Source: Malachius bipustulatus (Eukaryota > Arthropoda > Insecta > Coleoptera > Melyridae). From it: 64,000 bases of DNA. Numbering within the stretch: the first letter of the stretch is position 1; the number at the start of each line of letters is the position of its first letter. Shown here piece by piece: positions 23,941 to 36,182 of the stretch. The stretch is from contig OU342639.1 in assembly GCA_910589415.1 (NCBI GenBank), positions 30,450,268-30,514,267 on the forward strand, written 5' to 3'. The notes under the pieces were generated by a model. It saw nothing but the letters and a program-made list of their open reading frames with translations, did no database searches and was not told the origin of the DNA. Both the position numbers and the translations under genes were made by a program.

Positions 23941-25667
23941 TATTTGATTTTCTGATAACTCTGAGAACTTAAGATGGTCCTGAAAATGATCATGAGAAAA
24001 TTGATAATCTTACCCAGAACTGACTTTCAAGGAAGGGAAAAGAGCGCTTACAAGCATAAGGAGCGCTCTCTCAAGGTAAAATAAAATTAATCATCATGGA
24101 ACATAGAATACATTGTTTAATCGGTAATGTAAAATGGTCTTTGGGAATCTTCCACGACTCGCTTATTGCATGAAACCTCGTATGTTAAGGTTTTACAGCA
24201 AATGAATTTTCAGAGTTTGGACCCCACACGATTACACGAATCAAATATATTTACGGCGATCAAAATACTCCATGGGCGTGAAGTGAATATGTATATACAG
24301 GGTGATGAGAAACCGGCCATTTTCTAAATTTTTTTGTACGAAAAGATTCGTGCGTCACTACTATAATTTTTTTAATTCCTTAGAAAGAGTTAGGTATTAA
24401 TAAATGCAGTAGCATGCTACATGAAAGTTCACTCGATTAAAACCGAACCACCCCGTATGCCGTGTAACGATAGTAATAATAGCGGGCGCGTGGGCGCGCT
24501 CGTGCACAGTTGAAGCTAATGTGAATATGTCTAGCGTGGTTTTACTATACGGTCCACGTTATGAGATCCAAATGTAAATGTGAGTGGCTATAACTCCTTG
24601 GTGCTTGGTGAATGATAAAGTTCTTCATGCACAGATAGTTACACCGACGGGATCATTACAGCCCTTGTGCTGTGTGGTCGGCAAAAACGCCTCGCTGCAT
24701 ATGCATATAGGAGTGGCCCGGATTTCGCCTAGATATTAGATAAGTCACCCACCAGCACCGGCAATGCTAATGCTTGCCTCGGCTTTACTACTAATTACTC
24801 ATATATCATCTATACGTTCAACTAAGCAGGTTAGGTGACCCGTCAAATGAGGAAAAGTAGATTAAAAAAATTATTTCGTAAACAGTGGTAGAGAGGTTGA
24901 TGCTGTAAGTCTGGCAAGGAGCAGGAGCGCTAAATTGGCATTCGATTCCATCATCTGCGGCGCCGAAAGCTGACTCGACTGCAACCTGACCTGTTTATTT
25001 TTACATTACACAGGTACTGGAGTCCCCTTCGTTCTTTGTACACGAACGTCGTGTCGTTACCTATCTACAAAGGGCTCACACATGGAAGCGTTGCCAGTAC
25101 GCGATGGCAAATTTCGTTATCATCCTAGATGCACATGCTCTCGTTGATTTTCTAACCCTTTAAATGGGAGATTTGGTCCACGCAAAAGCTTCCTAATTGA
25201 CTGACTAAAACTTATTGAAAGTTCAGTTAATTCAATCACACACAGCAGAAAAGTTAAGGTACAATGTCATTAATGACAACTCCTTTTTATACTGACCTGG
25301 ATCCTTTCAGATACGATGCACCCGTGCAATCGGAGTGCCTTTTTCCTTTGCCAAATTGATGAATTATCTTATCTTTATGAATTTTTTGTTCTAAATCGAA
25401 CGTTCAATTAAACATTATTGGCAATTGAAAACGAGAAGTGTGATTACACTGCGATAAGCGGGGACTGGCTCCCTCAGTCGGCCAAAAGATATAAATGCAG
25501 ACCTTATACACAATAGAATGCCCCTCTATTTGGTTTACCGGAACCAGGTAATTCGGTTGTTTCTATTTTACTTGTAGGAGATCGGCCAAACGCGCTTGGA
25601 TTTCAGGTGATGTTTGCGGAGTTCAGGTCACACGCTCTCAGGTGATGTTTTCTACACTGATCAAAGG
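23941..25667. other. Unannotated stretch with a possible small MITE
   Basis: At 24297 ACAGGGTGATGAGAAACCGG begins what may be a short TIR element. An imperfect counterpart (ACCGAACCACCCCGTATG) lies near 24440-24460, giving about 165 bases. The rest shows no gene. Confidence 0.35.
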
Positions 25668-25772
25668 GTCCGTGAATTTACACACAACGCATTTTCAGAA
25701 AAAGATCGCTAGGAATTCTAGCTCGAGAAAATAATTCTATTTTCGATATAAGGTACGCGTAAATAAATTTTT
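25668..25772. repeat. Short dispersed repeat, copy 1
   Basis: GGGTCCGTGAATTTACACAC, then TCGCTAGGAATTCTAGCTCG and AAGGTACGCGTAAATAAAT. It is closely similar to 33623-33713 in the same orientation. No ends or coding potential are seen. Confidence 0.75.
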
Positions 25773-26280
25773 ATAATCGTATTCAGAAGAAGAACCTCTT
25801 TCAAACTGGCAAGTCGTGCGCTACTGACATCTATTGCTTTACCCTTACGTTTATTCCCCGAAATCTGATAAGGTCTCTTCCCATTACGCACTGAACTATG
25901 CATAGGTACATTCATAGGATATAAGTACAACATATGTGTTTAAAAATGGCATGATTAGATTCTGATTGCTTATCTTGAAAATAAAGTAATTTGGCGAAAT
26001 GACTGCTCGCAGTCTCTTGTCATCCAGATGCGGAATATAAAAGATTTAATCAAGAAGTAACTGCTTGTATTGTAAATAAATATAATTATTAAAAATAAAG
26101 TATGGGAAAGTTTTCATTTAAAAAACCGCCGATGGGGAGGTTGGAGTTGAAGAATGAGAATGTGCGTATCTGTCTTTGTCTCTTCTCTGTTATTGCTGTT
26201 TACTTTTCGGCATCAGTGTGAATCTGTCAACCGGCGAACAATGTTACACATATGTACTTACATAATATATTATTATTATG
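25773..26280. other. Unannotated stretch
   Basis: Nothing recognised. Confidence 0.4.
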
Positions 26281-26634
26281 GGTGTTTCAAAACATGTGTC
26301 GGAAAATGAAAGGCGTGATTCCTTAGCGCGTTCTGAGAAAAAAAGTTCTTATTAACACATGGATCCGCAAAAACCCACCGTTTTCGAGATTTGAAATTTA
26401 TTTATTTATTCCATTCATTTATTTAAATCAGCAGAGATATGAATTTTTGTAATAACATGTGTACAAAAGTTCACTTTTATATCTCAAACGGTTTCCGAGA
26501 TATCGTTAAATAACTGAAAAAAATAATCTCGAAAATGGTACGTTTGCGGACCCACGTTGATGGGAACTTTTTTCTTAAAACGTGGCAAGGAACCACACGC
26601 AGCTTTCATTTTCCGACACATGTTTTGAAGCATC
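26281..26634. mobile_element. Foldback MITE, about 350 bp (family H)
   Basis: The left end TTTCAAAACATGTGTCGGAA and the right end TTCCGACACATGTTTTGAA are inverted copies. The pairing continues inward through the TTCTGAGAAAAAAAGTTC and GTTTTCGAGAT regions to a centre near 26455. It does not begin ACAGGG, unlike most foldbacks here. No coding frame. Confidence 0.85.
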
Positions 26635-27142
26635 ATGTATGCATACATAATATGTAAAATGAATATGTTGCATGTACCTATAACATATAAGTTAAGTTTG
26701 CCAGACTAATCCGTTATATTGAGAGACGGGGGTGTTTATTATTGTGCACGAAATAATTGATGCTCTATTAATGTTTGCCGAGAGGCTGTTGAGGTCTTGC
26801 TAATTGTTTATTTCGCTGTATATATATACGTACTGTACAATGTACAAGCAACCAGCGCCAACTTGGCTGATTATTATTACTATTAGCTGGCATCTGTTCG
26901 CATTTATCTAAGTATGTACATTGTATGTACATGCGTTCTGGTCTGTTTGTAAAATTAACGGTGCCAATCAAATAATCGCGAACGTCACTCAGTTCGCCTA
27001 TTCGCCTATTGTTATAATACCAACACCAACATCAACACCGCATTGTTTATCTGTTGTAATGCTGATGCAGGTGCTGGTGCTGGTGCCACTTGCCACTTAC
27101 TAAAGTTTCCTTTATTGTATGTATATATTGAGTCTATATACA
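26635..27142. other. Unannotated stretch
   Basis: Short repeats such as CAACACCAACATCAACACC and GCTGGTGCTGGTGCC occur near 27020-27090. No gene is recognised. Confidence 0.4.
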
Positions 27143-27918
27143 GGGGTGTTTACTGTAACGTTGGCCAAACTTCACAGGCTGATTCTTCAGACTAAAATAA
27201 ACAAAAAAATTCCCATTCACGTGTGTCCGGAACCATTTTTGAGATACAGGGTGTCGAAGAAATATTATTTTTCCAGTTTTTTGACGATATCGCGGGAACC
27301 GTATGAGATACAATGTTCAGTTTCTTATAAACACTATGTGCTCACCGACCTCCTTATTTTCACCGTAAAATAAAGGTTTAAAAAAATTCAGTGGCGTAAA
27401 TTTAGGGTATTTTGAGGGTTTCGACCCCCTAATTTCTACGCCACTGGAATAAATGCGATTTTAAGCAGCGCCTTTGAACCGTTCATGTTTTATACACCAA
27501 AAAGGTACTTTTGGTTAATAGCTCTAAAGTGAACCGTTTCCGAGAAAAATGGCATTTTATGAGAGAAAACATTAATAATTATAGGAATAAGTTTTCACTG
27601 TCTTTCATTTTTCCAAAATGCTGTTGAAAAATCGTTAAAAAAGTGATGTTTTCTCTCATAAAATGCCATTTTTCTCGGAAACGGTTCACTTTAGAGTCAT
27701 TAACCAAGAGTACCTTTTTGGTGTAGAAAACGTGGACGGTTCAAAGGCGCTGCTTAAAATCGCATTTATTCCAGTGGCGTATAAATTAGGGGGTCGAAAC
27801 CCTTAAAATACCCTAAATCTACGCCACTGATTTTTTTTAACTTTATTTTATGGCGAAAATAAGGGGATCAGTGAACACATAGTGAACACAGTGAACATAG
27901 TAAAATTACAAATAATAT

Positions 27919-28574
27919 AAAGGTGCGTACAGACATGCAACAGAACACCGTAACGTAACTTCACCGCGTATCAAGTCTGGACGGCACTCTGCAACATTGT
28001 ACCAGTACAGTAACAGCGTAACACAGTAACATCGCAGCGTCCCATCAGTTGTCGGTATTTCGGCGTCACATCAAAGAAATGTTCGCGGCGACGTTGCACT
28101 ATAGATTTGCCGGTTTGGACGAGTCTGCGAAACACTTGCGTTGTTTTGATTTTTGTGTTGGTCAAATTGACCAAAAATTCAAAATCAGTTGGCGTTATTC
28201 TTGTGAAGTTTTTGTATAGGCCACTCACTGACTGAAAGTTTAAATCTCTTAATAACTGACGACCGCCGTACACAGTTCTACTGGTGTATAATTGATTCTG
28301 CCACCAGCGTCTTGATCTGCGTTTTTTCTTCTGCACTAAATAGTGCATAACTATATATGCTGCAGCCGCAACATCCATCTTTTTCGAATACACTCGTGCA
28401 ACTAATTAAAAAATCTGGGACGCCTAAATGTTTCGCGTTGATGTTTCGGGGCGATGTTCTGTTGCACTAATTTTTTTTTTTTAAACCGGGCTGACCACGC
28501 AACATCGCCGCGTACAGAAATGATACGCGGCGGTGTTACGTGACGATGTTCTGTTGCATGTCTGTACGCACCTT
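27919..28574 (-). mobile_element. Non-autonomous PIF/Harbinger element, about 655 bp
   Basis: The left end AAGGTGCGTACAGACATGCA and the right end TGCATGTCTGTACGCACCTT are perfect inverted copies over 20 bases. Imperfect pairing continues through CAACAGAACA, CGTAAC and CCGCGTATCA. If the tips are taken one base in, the flanks read TAA and TTA, close to the 3-bp TWA duplications of Harbinger elements but not identical. It lies inside the right arm of the family A foldback, whose sequence resumes on the far side. It encodes only the N-terminal part of a Harbinger-type protein. Confidence 0.85.
27971..28393 (-). pseudogene. Truncated Harbinger (HARBI1-like) transposase N-terminus
   Basis: A 140-codon frame from an ATG. 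Residues about 23-75 match the N-terminal region of Harbinger nucleases: KKRRSRRWWQNQLYTSR, then GGRQLLRDLNFQS, then LYKNFTRITPTDFEFLVNL. The DDE nuclease domain is absent. After about residue 110 the frame runs into the terminal inverted repeat, so the C-terminus is not transposase. This is an internal-deletion derivative that would need an enzyme from elsewhere. It might still make a short protein, but I see no evidence of selection. Confidence 0.8.
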
Positions 28575-28640
28575 TAGAGCAGAACATTGTATCTCATACG
28601 GTTCCCAAAATATCGCGAAAAAACTGGAAAAACGAATATT

Positions 28641-29060
28641 TCCTCGAGATAGTTGGATACCTGAATTTTATTTACCTCTCTCACTATTGTAATTTTGAGA
28701 AATGATACAGGTCGTTAAATTGGAGAAAAATTATTGTCCAATTTTACAAATTTATGTTTATTAAGAATCTGAAATAAAATTTACGCTAATAGCTGAAAAA
28801 ATAAGCTGCAGAAATTGAAAAATCGAGATTTCTTATTTTTACCATAATATCTTTCTTATTATTGGAAAAATAATATTTTTTGTAGGCTCACATTATATAA
28901 GTCGGCAAGAGCTTTTGTAAGAGCTTAATCCATTTGACATTACAAAAATTTTCAAAGCTCACTAGATCCCATCAGATTTTTATTCATAGTCAACTTTTGT
29001 TTCTTTTATGGCCCCCATATTGTTTTTTTTAATGTCGTTTTTAGGTATGTGGATTTGTTT
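28641..29060. repeat. Family B fragment
   Basis: From about 28790 the order AAATCGAGATTTCTTATTTT, ATAAGTCGGCAAGAGCT, CATTTGACAT, CTAGATCCCA, CATAGTCAACTTTTGTTT and TTTTTTTAATGTCGTT follows the left arm of family B (38760-38960). No right arm or terminal ACAGGG is present. Confidence 0.75.
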
Positions 29061-32000
29061 TTATTATCAGTCCAAGTTATTTGTAAAAGACGGTTACCGG
29101 TCGCAATTAATTGTAAAAATAATTATTTACAAAATGCATAAAAAAAAAGAAGTTAAGGCATTACCCGTACAGGAACCACGCATTTATTCTTATTCTATTG
29201 CTACCTAAACAGGGAAACTAAGCAATCAAGTCGAAACGAGCGGGTCCCGACGTGTGGTCGCGAGCGAGCAGCGACGTATTATTGTTAGGTACATATGCAC
29301 CTAATCTAATTAAAATTATTTTTTTAAATTGTCATATTTTCGTTATTAAAAGACCGATTATGATTGATTTCGGAGATTACTTAATTTAAAAAAAAGTGTA
29401 GGCTAATTTTCGAGTAGCGAGGAATTATTTTATTTTTCGTTTAAAGTTCCATATCACGCGAAAAAGACACTTCCCGTTAACGGATCCCGCTCATTTTCAA
29501 TAGGCATCGTAAGACCGTGCGCCTCTTCAATCGAGCCAAATTTTAACTTTCTACAAGTAAAAATGGCGGCTCTAGAGTGTTTCCTAGGAAAGTATCACAC
29601 ATCGAGCGGCATCACTTTTGGACTTTCGCCGATCTCGGATGAACAATTTAAATAAGCCTAAGACCGTTTTTGTTGCTTTTTAGATCTTAGACTATTATGT
29701 ACTTTCATAAGCCAAATCAAAAATTAATTCAAAATTAAAAAGTCAACTGGCATCCCTTTTTTTTAAGTGGGGAGAGAGTGTCACGTTAGCGTAATAATTT
29801 GGCTTCTAGCTTGATCTCTCTATTTTGAAGTGTTAGAAAAAATGATCTTCTCAAAATTTGCTATTTCTCTTGACCCACAAAGTTTGGCCCGCTATATAGC
29901 AAACATTTTTCTCTTACGCCACTCCCCACAAGATATAACAGAGGGAGGGAGGGAAAGAGGGAGAGAGATTTACTGTTAACGTTAATAAGTAATTACTACT
30001 TCCAATTTTCCCTACACATACATAGGTAGGCTCTTATTTACGTTCACCTCATGCATGCAAGCACACTTTAATCAGGGACCTTTTGTTAAGGATATTATGT
30101 TGTTTAGTAAAATGCCGGACCGATAGTGCCGGGAGCTGGGATCGATCGGGTCCACCGGACCTCCTAATCAACTCGGTAAACATCGGGAAATGTTTACGGG
30201 ACGGCCGTCTAATCGGATCGCCGCAATAATACATATTAGATGAGGGTTTAAATTAAACGTCCGTTCAAGTGTTTGGACTAAGATCTATCTATCTATCTAT
30301 AGATAGATGCATGATATAGATGAGCCGTAAAAAAACGCCAGTCCAAAAAGTACAATTCTTCCAAGGTTAATTTTTTTATTTTTGGATTGCCAGTCATATT
30401 TTTTTTATTAAAAATGCAATAAAATTATGGGAGAGGTGCATGAGCGGAGATGTCGATTCACGTTGGCTTTGAATCGTTATTGCAGGTTGTATTCCTCAGG
30501 AAACACTCCCCTTGGACTGCTATTCCAAAGGGATGCGGTTCTGTACATGAAAGAAGTCTGAAATAAAGTGGTACGAGGTGATGTAACAAAGCTGAATCTG
30601 GTAGGGATGAGCGTCTGCGGCTCGATATGTGTTTCTGTATTTGTTATGTTCGACTATCTAAAAGACTTTTCTGACTTTTTAAATGACCCTACGTAATGTG
30701 AAATAAACGATTATGATATAATAATGTTGGCTCGTATATAGGTACCCAATCGTAACTCGGTCAACTTTAGTGTCCAGTCTAGATCGACTGCCCCTGTTTG
30801 GAGCAATAATGCAGGAGGAAGGAGGAGGAGGAGGGGGGCATCAAAATACAGCAGGGTACTGAACGGATCCAATTGATACGAACTAATTATTCCTGAGGCT
30901 AGACGAGCACTGGTCGAATTAAAATTTAGGGTCGGCTGGCTGATGATAGTCTTCGATAAGTTTAGTTGGACACGGGAGCAGAAGCAGAAGCACAGCAGCA
31001 GGGGCAGGGCAGGGCCTCGATCGTCGCTCCCGGGGGAAAGCTTTAGTCAGATACTCCCGCGCGCCCTGGAACGCAGATATCGGGTCGAGTTCAGTCGAGT
31101 GTACAGGATAACGACTAACGAGTTCACTTACGATACAGTTGGGCCCTCGGTTAATTATTCACTTTGCATAGACGCACGCCGCCTCCACCCTTCCCCTCCC
31201 CCATCGCCGCCAGCACCACACCACCGTGTCCGAAATTCGCTGAAGTGCACTGTATTAGATACGCTTGCCAATTATACGCGCGAGTTAAGTAGGTATCGAA
31301 AAGTATACTCGAATATAGGAAAATAACTTAAAATTTTAATAAAAATATAATAGGCTGAAATAATCGACTATTATAGATAGATAGAAAGGTCTGCCTCTGC
31401 TCTTATTAGAGTTTAGAAGCCACAATTTAAAGAAATAGGCGTTAGGTGTCTGGCTGATTGAGGTATGTTTATTATGATGCGAAGCTTTTAAAACGTTAGG
31501 TAACAATGTAAATTATACTTTTACAGTGTTCAGTGTTGCTATTGTAGATATATAGTCAGACAGGACGTAAAGCGCTATAAATAGTCTTTAATAGGTTTCC
31601 TGCAGCGGTGCATTCGGCAACAGGCCTATATAACAACAAGCCTGATGGCAATTTCTATGGTCCAAAGTTCAATAAATCCATTAGATGATGAACTGGTGGA
31701 CGGGAGCTGGGAGCGGCGATTAGTGAAGGTGGAAGCCAACTGGGGCATTTATTTTATACATACCTACTCGTACCTGTCACAACTCACCAGCTGGCTTCAT
31801 CGCAGCCGGGAAGAGAGAAATTCCATCTCCCTTTATATACTCGTACAAACTAGAGCTGCTGCTATTTTGTTAGTCCAGATCACCAGATCCAGACCAGACC
31901 AGACCACATCAGCAGACCATACTAGACTAGAAATTACAACAACACAATAGAGCAGTGTCCGTTTTGTTCCGGTGTAGCTTCGTCAATAATAACAAAACAA

Positions 32001-33622
32001 CAACGCTTTCAAGAGAAAACTGTTTGATCCTATTTTCTAAAGTAACCACACATCGTTTTTTTTTTGCTGTTCAATATCGATTCTCGTATATATTATAATG
32101 TCATAGATCCGATCGCGTGTGATAATGCTTAGTCAGCATTATTGCAAGGTCGGTACCTGTCAGGATTACCGTCTTGTTATTAAACTTATTTATCTATGTC
32201 AGTGTAATATTACAGCAACATATGTTTGCTTGCTTTGATAACAAACTAGTTAATGAATTTACTTATTGAAAAGTAAAATTTCCTTGCTAATAATCTTAGC
32301 TGGTCCATGACACCTATCCATCACACATAGCTTATATTATAGCACTAGCACTGTCGTCGTCGCATGCAGGCAACGGAGGAGAGAGGAAAACCAAAACCAA
32401 CATTTCAAACAATCAACCCCTGTCAACCCCATCACTGGAGCTGCGCAGAGTGCAGGTTGATGTATTTTGTATTTATTGTTGATATTTTATGTTATAAACA
32501 AACAATAAATAAAAAGCTGGGACAGTAATTGATTGTTAGGGAAACGTTCCGTTTTCCGTTTTAGGTGTGGCGCCGGCGCGACTATTGCAAAATTTTATTA
32601 GAGTAGATCCTTCTCTTTCTGTCACACTTCGAAGTCTCGGTTACTTGCGGTTATAACAATACGACAACAAAAATAATAAAAAAACAACAACTGAGCCACT
32701 GCGATGTGATGTGACTCCGTAGCAGTTCTTTTGTCATGCCCCTGCCGCTCGGTCTGTCCTGTACCGCGTCTCTTTAAATTATGCAGCAATGTGCTGTGAA
32801 ACTCGCTTAAAACTAAACGAGTTTATGATGTAATAAAATCTAATTAAAACTATTTTAAATAATACGCCTGCAAACAGTAAATAAAGTATGCATGTACATG
32901 TACGCCGCATAAAAAATGATGGCATTAAAATTAACCATCTAGTCATGGATTAAGTTAAACAAAAAAAAACCTGACCATTCATGGTTAATGATGTGTGCTA
33001 ATTTCCAAGTTCCATACCGGCTTTTATACAGTACTTAAATAAAATGTCTATAATATAGAAACATATGCATAGTAGGTATCCGAGTGCGACTGATTGATGC
33101 TGCAGTGGCAATGGCCGGCGCGGGATGTGGCGTAACCTCTGCGTTCGCATATTCTCCTAGTATCGATGCAACATCTAAGGGAGAACTCTCGATCACAAAA
33201 GGGAAAGTTCGGGAACTAACTTTCACAACTAATCTCATCTGCCAGAGTCCACATGAGCCATTCCTGTCTAGAATATTCCAGGAATAGAACATTCCGAACT
33301 CCAGAAAGAAGTTTGGGAATTAGCGAATAATTCTATAAAACGTTCCAGAAGGGCACTATAGGGTGTACATTAACGGAGCTAGCGAGCCTTGCCGGTCAGT
33401 TCAGTGTAGACTGCTAAGTAGCAAGCGAATAAATGAGCAATATACATTACCATAGTGGAGCGACTATGTCTTATCCACACAGTTAAGACCGATGATCCAG
33501 TGTTGAGGTAGGTCACTGATGGAAAGTCTAATAAAGCTAATTATTTGCCGGAAACATTCGACGTAGACGTTTTTCAGGCGCGCGATGCACCTCAGATTTT
33601 GCCCATTTTACGCCGAGCCAAG
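29061..33622. other. 4.5 kb without a recognised gene
   Basis: 29335-29460 faintly resembles the SINE-type repeat at 4060-4260 (TTATTAAAAGACCGATT and TTTCGTTTAAAGT strings). A purine run lies at 29939-29970. A relatively GC-rich patch at 30930-31260 holds a 127-codon frame with no motif I recognise, and could be promoter or 5' exon DNA. AATAAATGAGC near 33430 sits in an LTR-like stretch with no partner. Confidence 0.4.
30282..30309. repeat. ATCT/AGAT microsatellite forming a perfect hairpin
   Basis: A CTAT run passes directly into its own complement (ATCTATCTAT...ATAGATAGAT). Confidence 0.8.
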
Positions 33623-33713
33623 GGTCCGTGAATTTACACACGATACTTTTAAGAAAAAGGTCGCTAGGAATTTTAGCTCGAAGAATTGATGTAAGGTACG
33701 GGTAAATAAATGT
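33623..33713. repeat. Short dispersed repeat, copy 2
   Basis: Same repeat and orientation as 25668-25772, with small gaps around TTCGATATAAGG. Confidence 0.75.
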
Positions 33714-34984
33714 TAACGCCACAAATGCGTTACAACTATACTTTCAAAAAAAGGGACATGTTTAGGCTGTCCACGCGCAGCGCACTTTATAGACCGACAT
33801 GTACGCAGGAATTACATATATTTATTTATACATAAACTTATGAGAAAACTTTAATCAGAGAAATCATCTTAGAAGATCGCTGTTGACAAAATTTGATGTA
33901 TTTATATAAGTTAGTTAGGTATATAACAAAAATGTACTTATTTAAGAGCATGTTCTAAAATTTCCATCTTATACCGATGGTCGATTGGTCGCTATAAAAT
34001 AAAATCGAACAGCAGGCAGTTAGCTGCAATGCTGCATGCAGTCGTGCGTGGTAAATATTATCCAGAATGCATTTGCAATGAAATAAATTCTTGGGACGGT
34101 TCGCGTCGGTCGTCGTAAGCAACTGTTACAAGATCAGCGATTGTAATGTCAAAAGTCAAGCAGCAGCACGTTATAAAAATAAGCGATCAATAAATAATAG
34201 ATATCCGCATGTATGTGTGTGTGTGTGTGCATGTGCTATTAGAGTTATATGAAGTAATGGCCGTGATTTGATATCCGCGTGCATTATACCTAAACTAAAA
34301 CGGAAAAGGGTATAGATATGTAGAGTAAGAGAAGGAGAAAAATAACCGCGAAATATATTCGATAAAATCGTTTAGTAGGACACGTTCCGTGTGGAGTGGC
34401 TGTCTGTAGTGGGATTTTAATGCCAGAAGTGGGATCTCCTCGTGAAAGACGCTGACTTATACGGCATAATTTCCCACTAGCTCGCCAACTCGAGTAAGAG
34501 CTAAGACTAAGAGCTGCTGAAAAAAGTAAGAGCCGATGAAAGGAGGCTTGTTTTTCAAATAACCGCGAAGGCTCATCTGAGTTTTATTAGGTAGTTATTT
34601 TTCATAGCGTTAGCGCGTTTCTAGTCGTGCTTTACCTACTTTTTTCTAATATAACACACCAAACCAACCTATACATAGGTAGGTATATAGATACTCATCT
34701 CTATAAAAATTATGTATCTATAGATACCTAACTTTTATATTTCTCAACCATACTGGCATGCTCTTTATTTTGCAAGATCAAACAGAGTATTTCTTTCCAG
34801 AGTACAACTTTCCAAAGTACACTCGTATAAGTACTCGTCAAGCTGATTAGCTTGAACAAATAGACCCCTGGAGTCTTGTATGATGACAGAGTTGACACTT
34901 TATGAACTTGTATTGAAGTTTTATAAATATTTAACAAAAAATAAATAATAAAATCCACATACCTATTTATATTACATAAAAAAA
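33714..34984. other. Unannotated stretch
   Basis: It includes a short GT microsatellite near 34212-34228. No gene is recognised. Confidence 0.4.
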
Positions 34985-35300
34985 ATAATCTTCATATTTT
35001 AAGGAAAAAAATCCACACACTGTGAAAAAAAAAAGTAATGATCCTGTCGTGGATTTGAACTCCGTACCCTCGACTGTGAGGCAATGGTCTTACCCACTAC
35101 CCTGAGCTCTTACATGCATTTCACACGCATTAAGGTGACTTAATAATAATTGTCGTTGCGATTGTTCTTAATAATTCTCGGCAATGGCAGGGAGAGAGGA
35201 GGGTGAACGAAAAAAAGTGCCAACATATATATGCGATGCGAGACGAATTGAAGCCAACACTTCACATTATATGTCGAAGAAAAAAAACTTTAAAAAAGTT
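34985..35300 (-). repeat. tRNA-like SINE-type repeat, copy 2
   Basis: On the minus strand, 35043-35114 reads as a tRNA-like head: A box AGCTCAGGGTAGTGGGTAAG, a possible anticodon stem-loop, then B box GGAGTTCAAATCC. An A-rich tract follows on its 3' side (plus-strand T/A tract near 35020). The far side, ATTGTCGTTGCGATTGTTCT then GACGAATTGAAGCCAACA, is shared with 4080-4320 and 56490-56760. It could derive from a tRNA gene; as a free tRNA the acceptor stem does not close well. Confidence 0.5.
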
Positions 35301-36182
35301 CACGATCTTAAAGAAGCATCTCAAATTTATAGATTCTTCATAGGACATGTCGTCAATGACACCCTAACATCATGTTGTCTCTAAAATAATTATGCGAAAT
35401 AAGTGTGTCAGAGGGGAAGCAGGGCGAGTCAAGTTAAGCCCCTGTCGAATTTAACAGACGATTGTGAATCGTTGTTCTGCGGCTCCATAGAGTCAATCGG
35501 GCTCCACAAACTGCATAAATCAGTGCCGTTATCTGCACTTGAATTGAAATAGGGTTGTCAGTCGTAACATTGAACGCTATGTTAATGAATTGATGTGCCA
35601 GGTCATATTTCACGATGGAGATATCGTGTCTGACTTACACACACACACATACATGGATGCATACATGCACCATTGGAGGATATCTGATGATTGGAAAACG
35701 CGGACGCGGACATAATATTCGGGACTCGGGGCTGCTGAGCTGCTCTGCATGCGGGGCGGGATAGGAAGACGATTCTTCAATCTGCTGCAGGCCAAACCAA
35801 ACGACCATCTATCAAAGTATAGGTAGGTACCTACACGTTTCCGCACTTCTCTTCCAATAAAAATTGTTCAGTGATTATTATATTCATGCGCTTCCCGATG
35901 ATAAAAGCTTCGAAATGAAATTCCAATTAATTTTTAACGAACAACGTTGTTATTGTATACACGCACTTATACAAGATGCTTGCGCAAACAGCATCGAATC
36001 GAAAGAGGGTAGCTGATAATTCCATAAAAGTCCAATTTTCTATAAATAGCCCGCCAATAAGGATATAAAAGGGCGCACAATCGGGAGAATAGAGAAACTG
36101 TCCGAGTTCGTCGGTGTCAAGCAGTGACGATGTCGACTCGATTATTTTGGACTATTCCATAAAATTTATCCGAAATACATAT
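35301..36182. other. Unannotated stretch
   Basis: Nothing recognised apart from an ACAC-rich run near 35637-35650. Confidence 0.4.

Larger units (their letters stand above)
27143..28640. repeat. Family A foldback interrupted by a Harbinger element
   Basis: The left arm (27143-27592) starts CAGGGGTGTTTACTGTAACG. The right arm starts near 27640 and runs in inverted order, broken at 27919-28574, to CATTGTATCTCATACGGTTC and TTTTCCAG-type sequence near 28640. Each arm has a hairpin of CAGTGGCGTA and TACGCCACTG around CCCCCTAATTT (27389-27446 and 27771-27832). The outermost part of the right arm is missing, so the terminal ACAGGG copy on that side is lost. Confidence 0.85.

Noticed and set aside
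24297..24460. Small MITE with ACAGGGTGATGAG tip
   Set aside because: The opposite end matches only loosely, so it is mentioned in the unannotated stretch and not called as an element.
30943..31326. 127-codon plus-strand frame in a GC-rich patch
   Set aside because: Low-complexity start (QKQKHSSRGRAG) and proline run, with no domain. More likely GC-rich regulatory or 5' sequence than protein.
33290..33540. Possible solo LTR (AATAAATGAGC and neighbouring sequence)
   Set aside because: No second LTR, no primer-binding site and no retroelement protein nearby. The same holds for 2990-3265 and 46000-46320.
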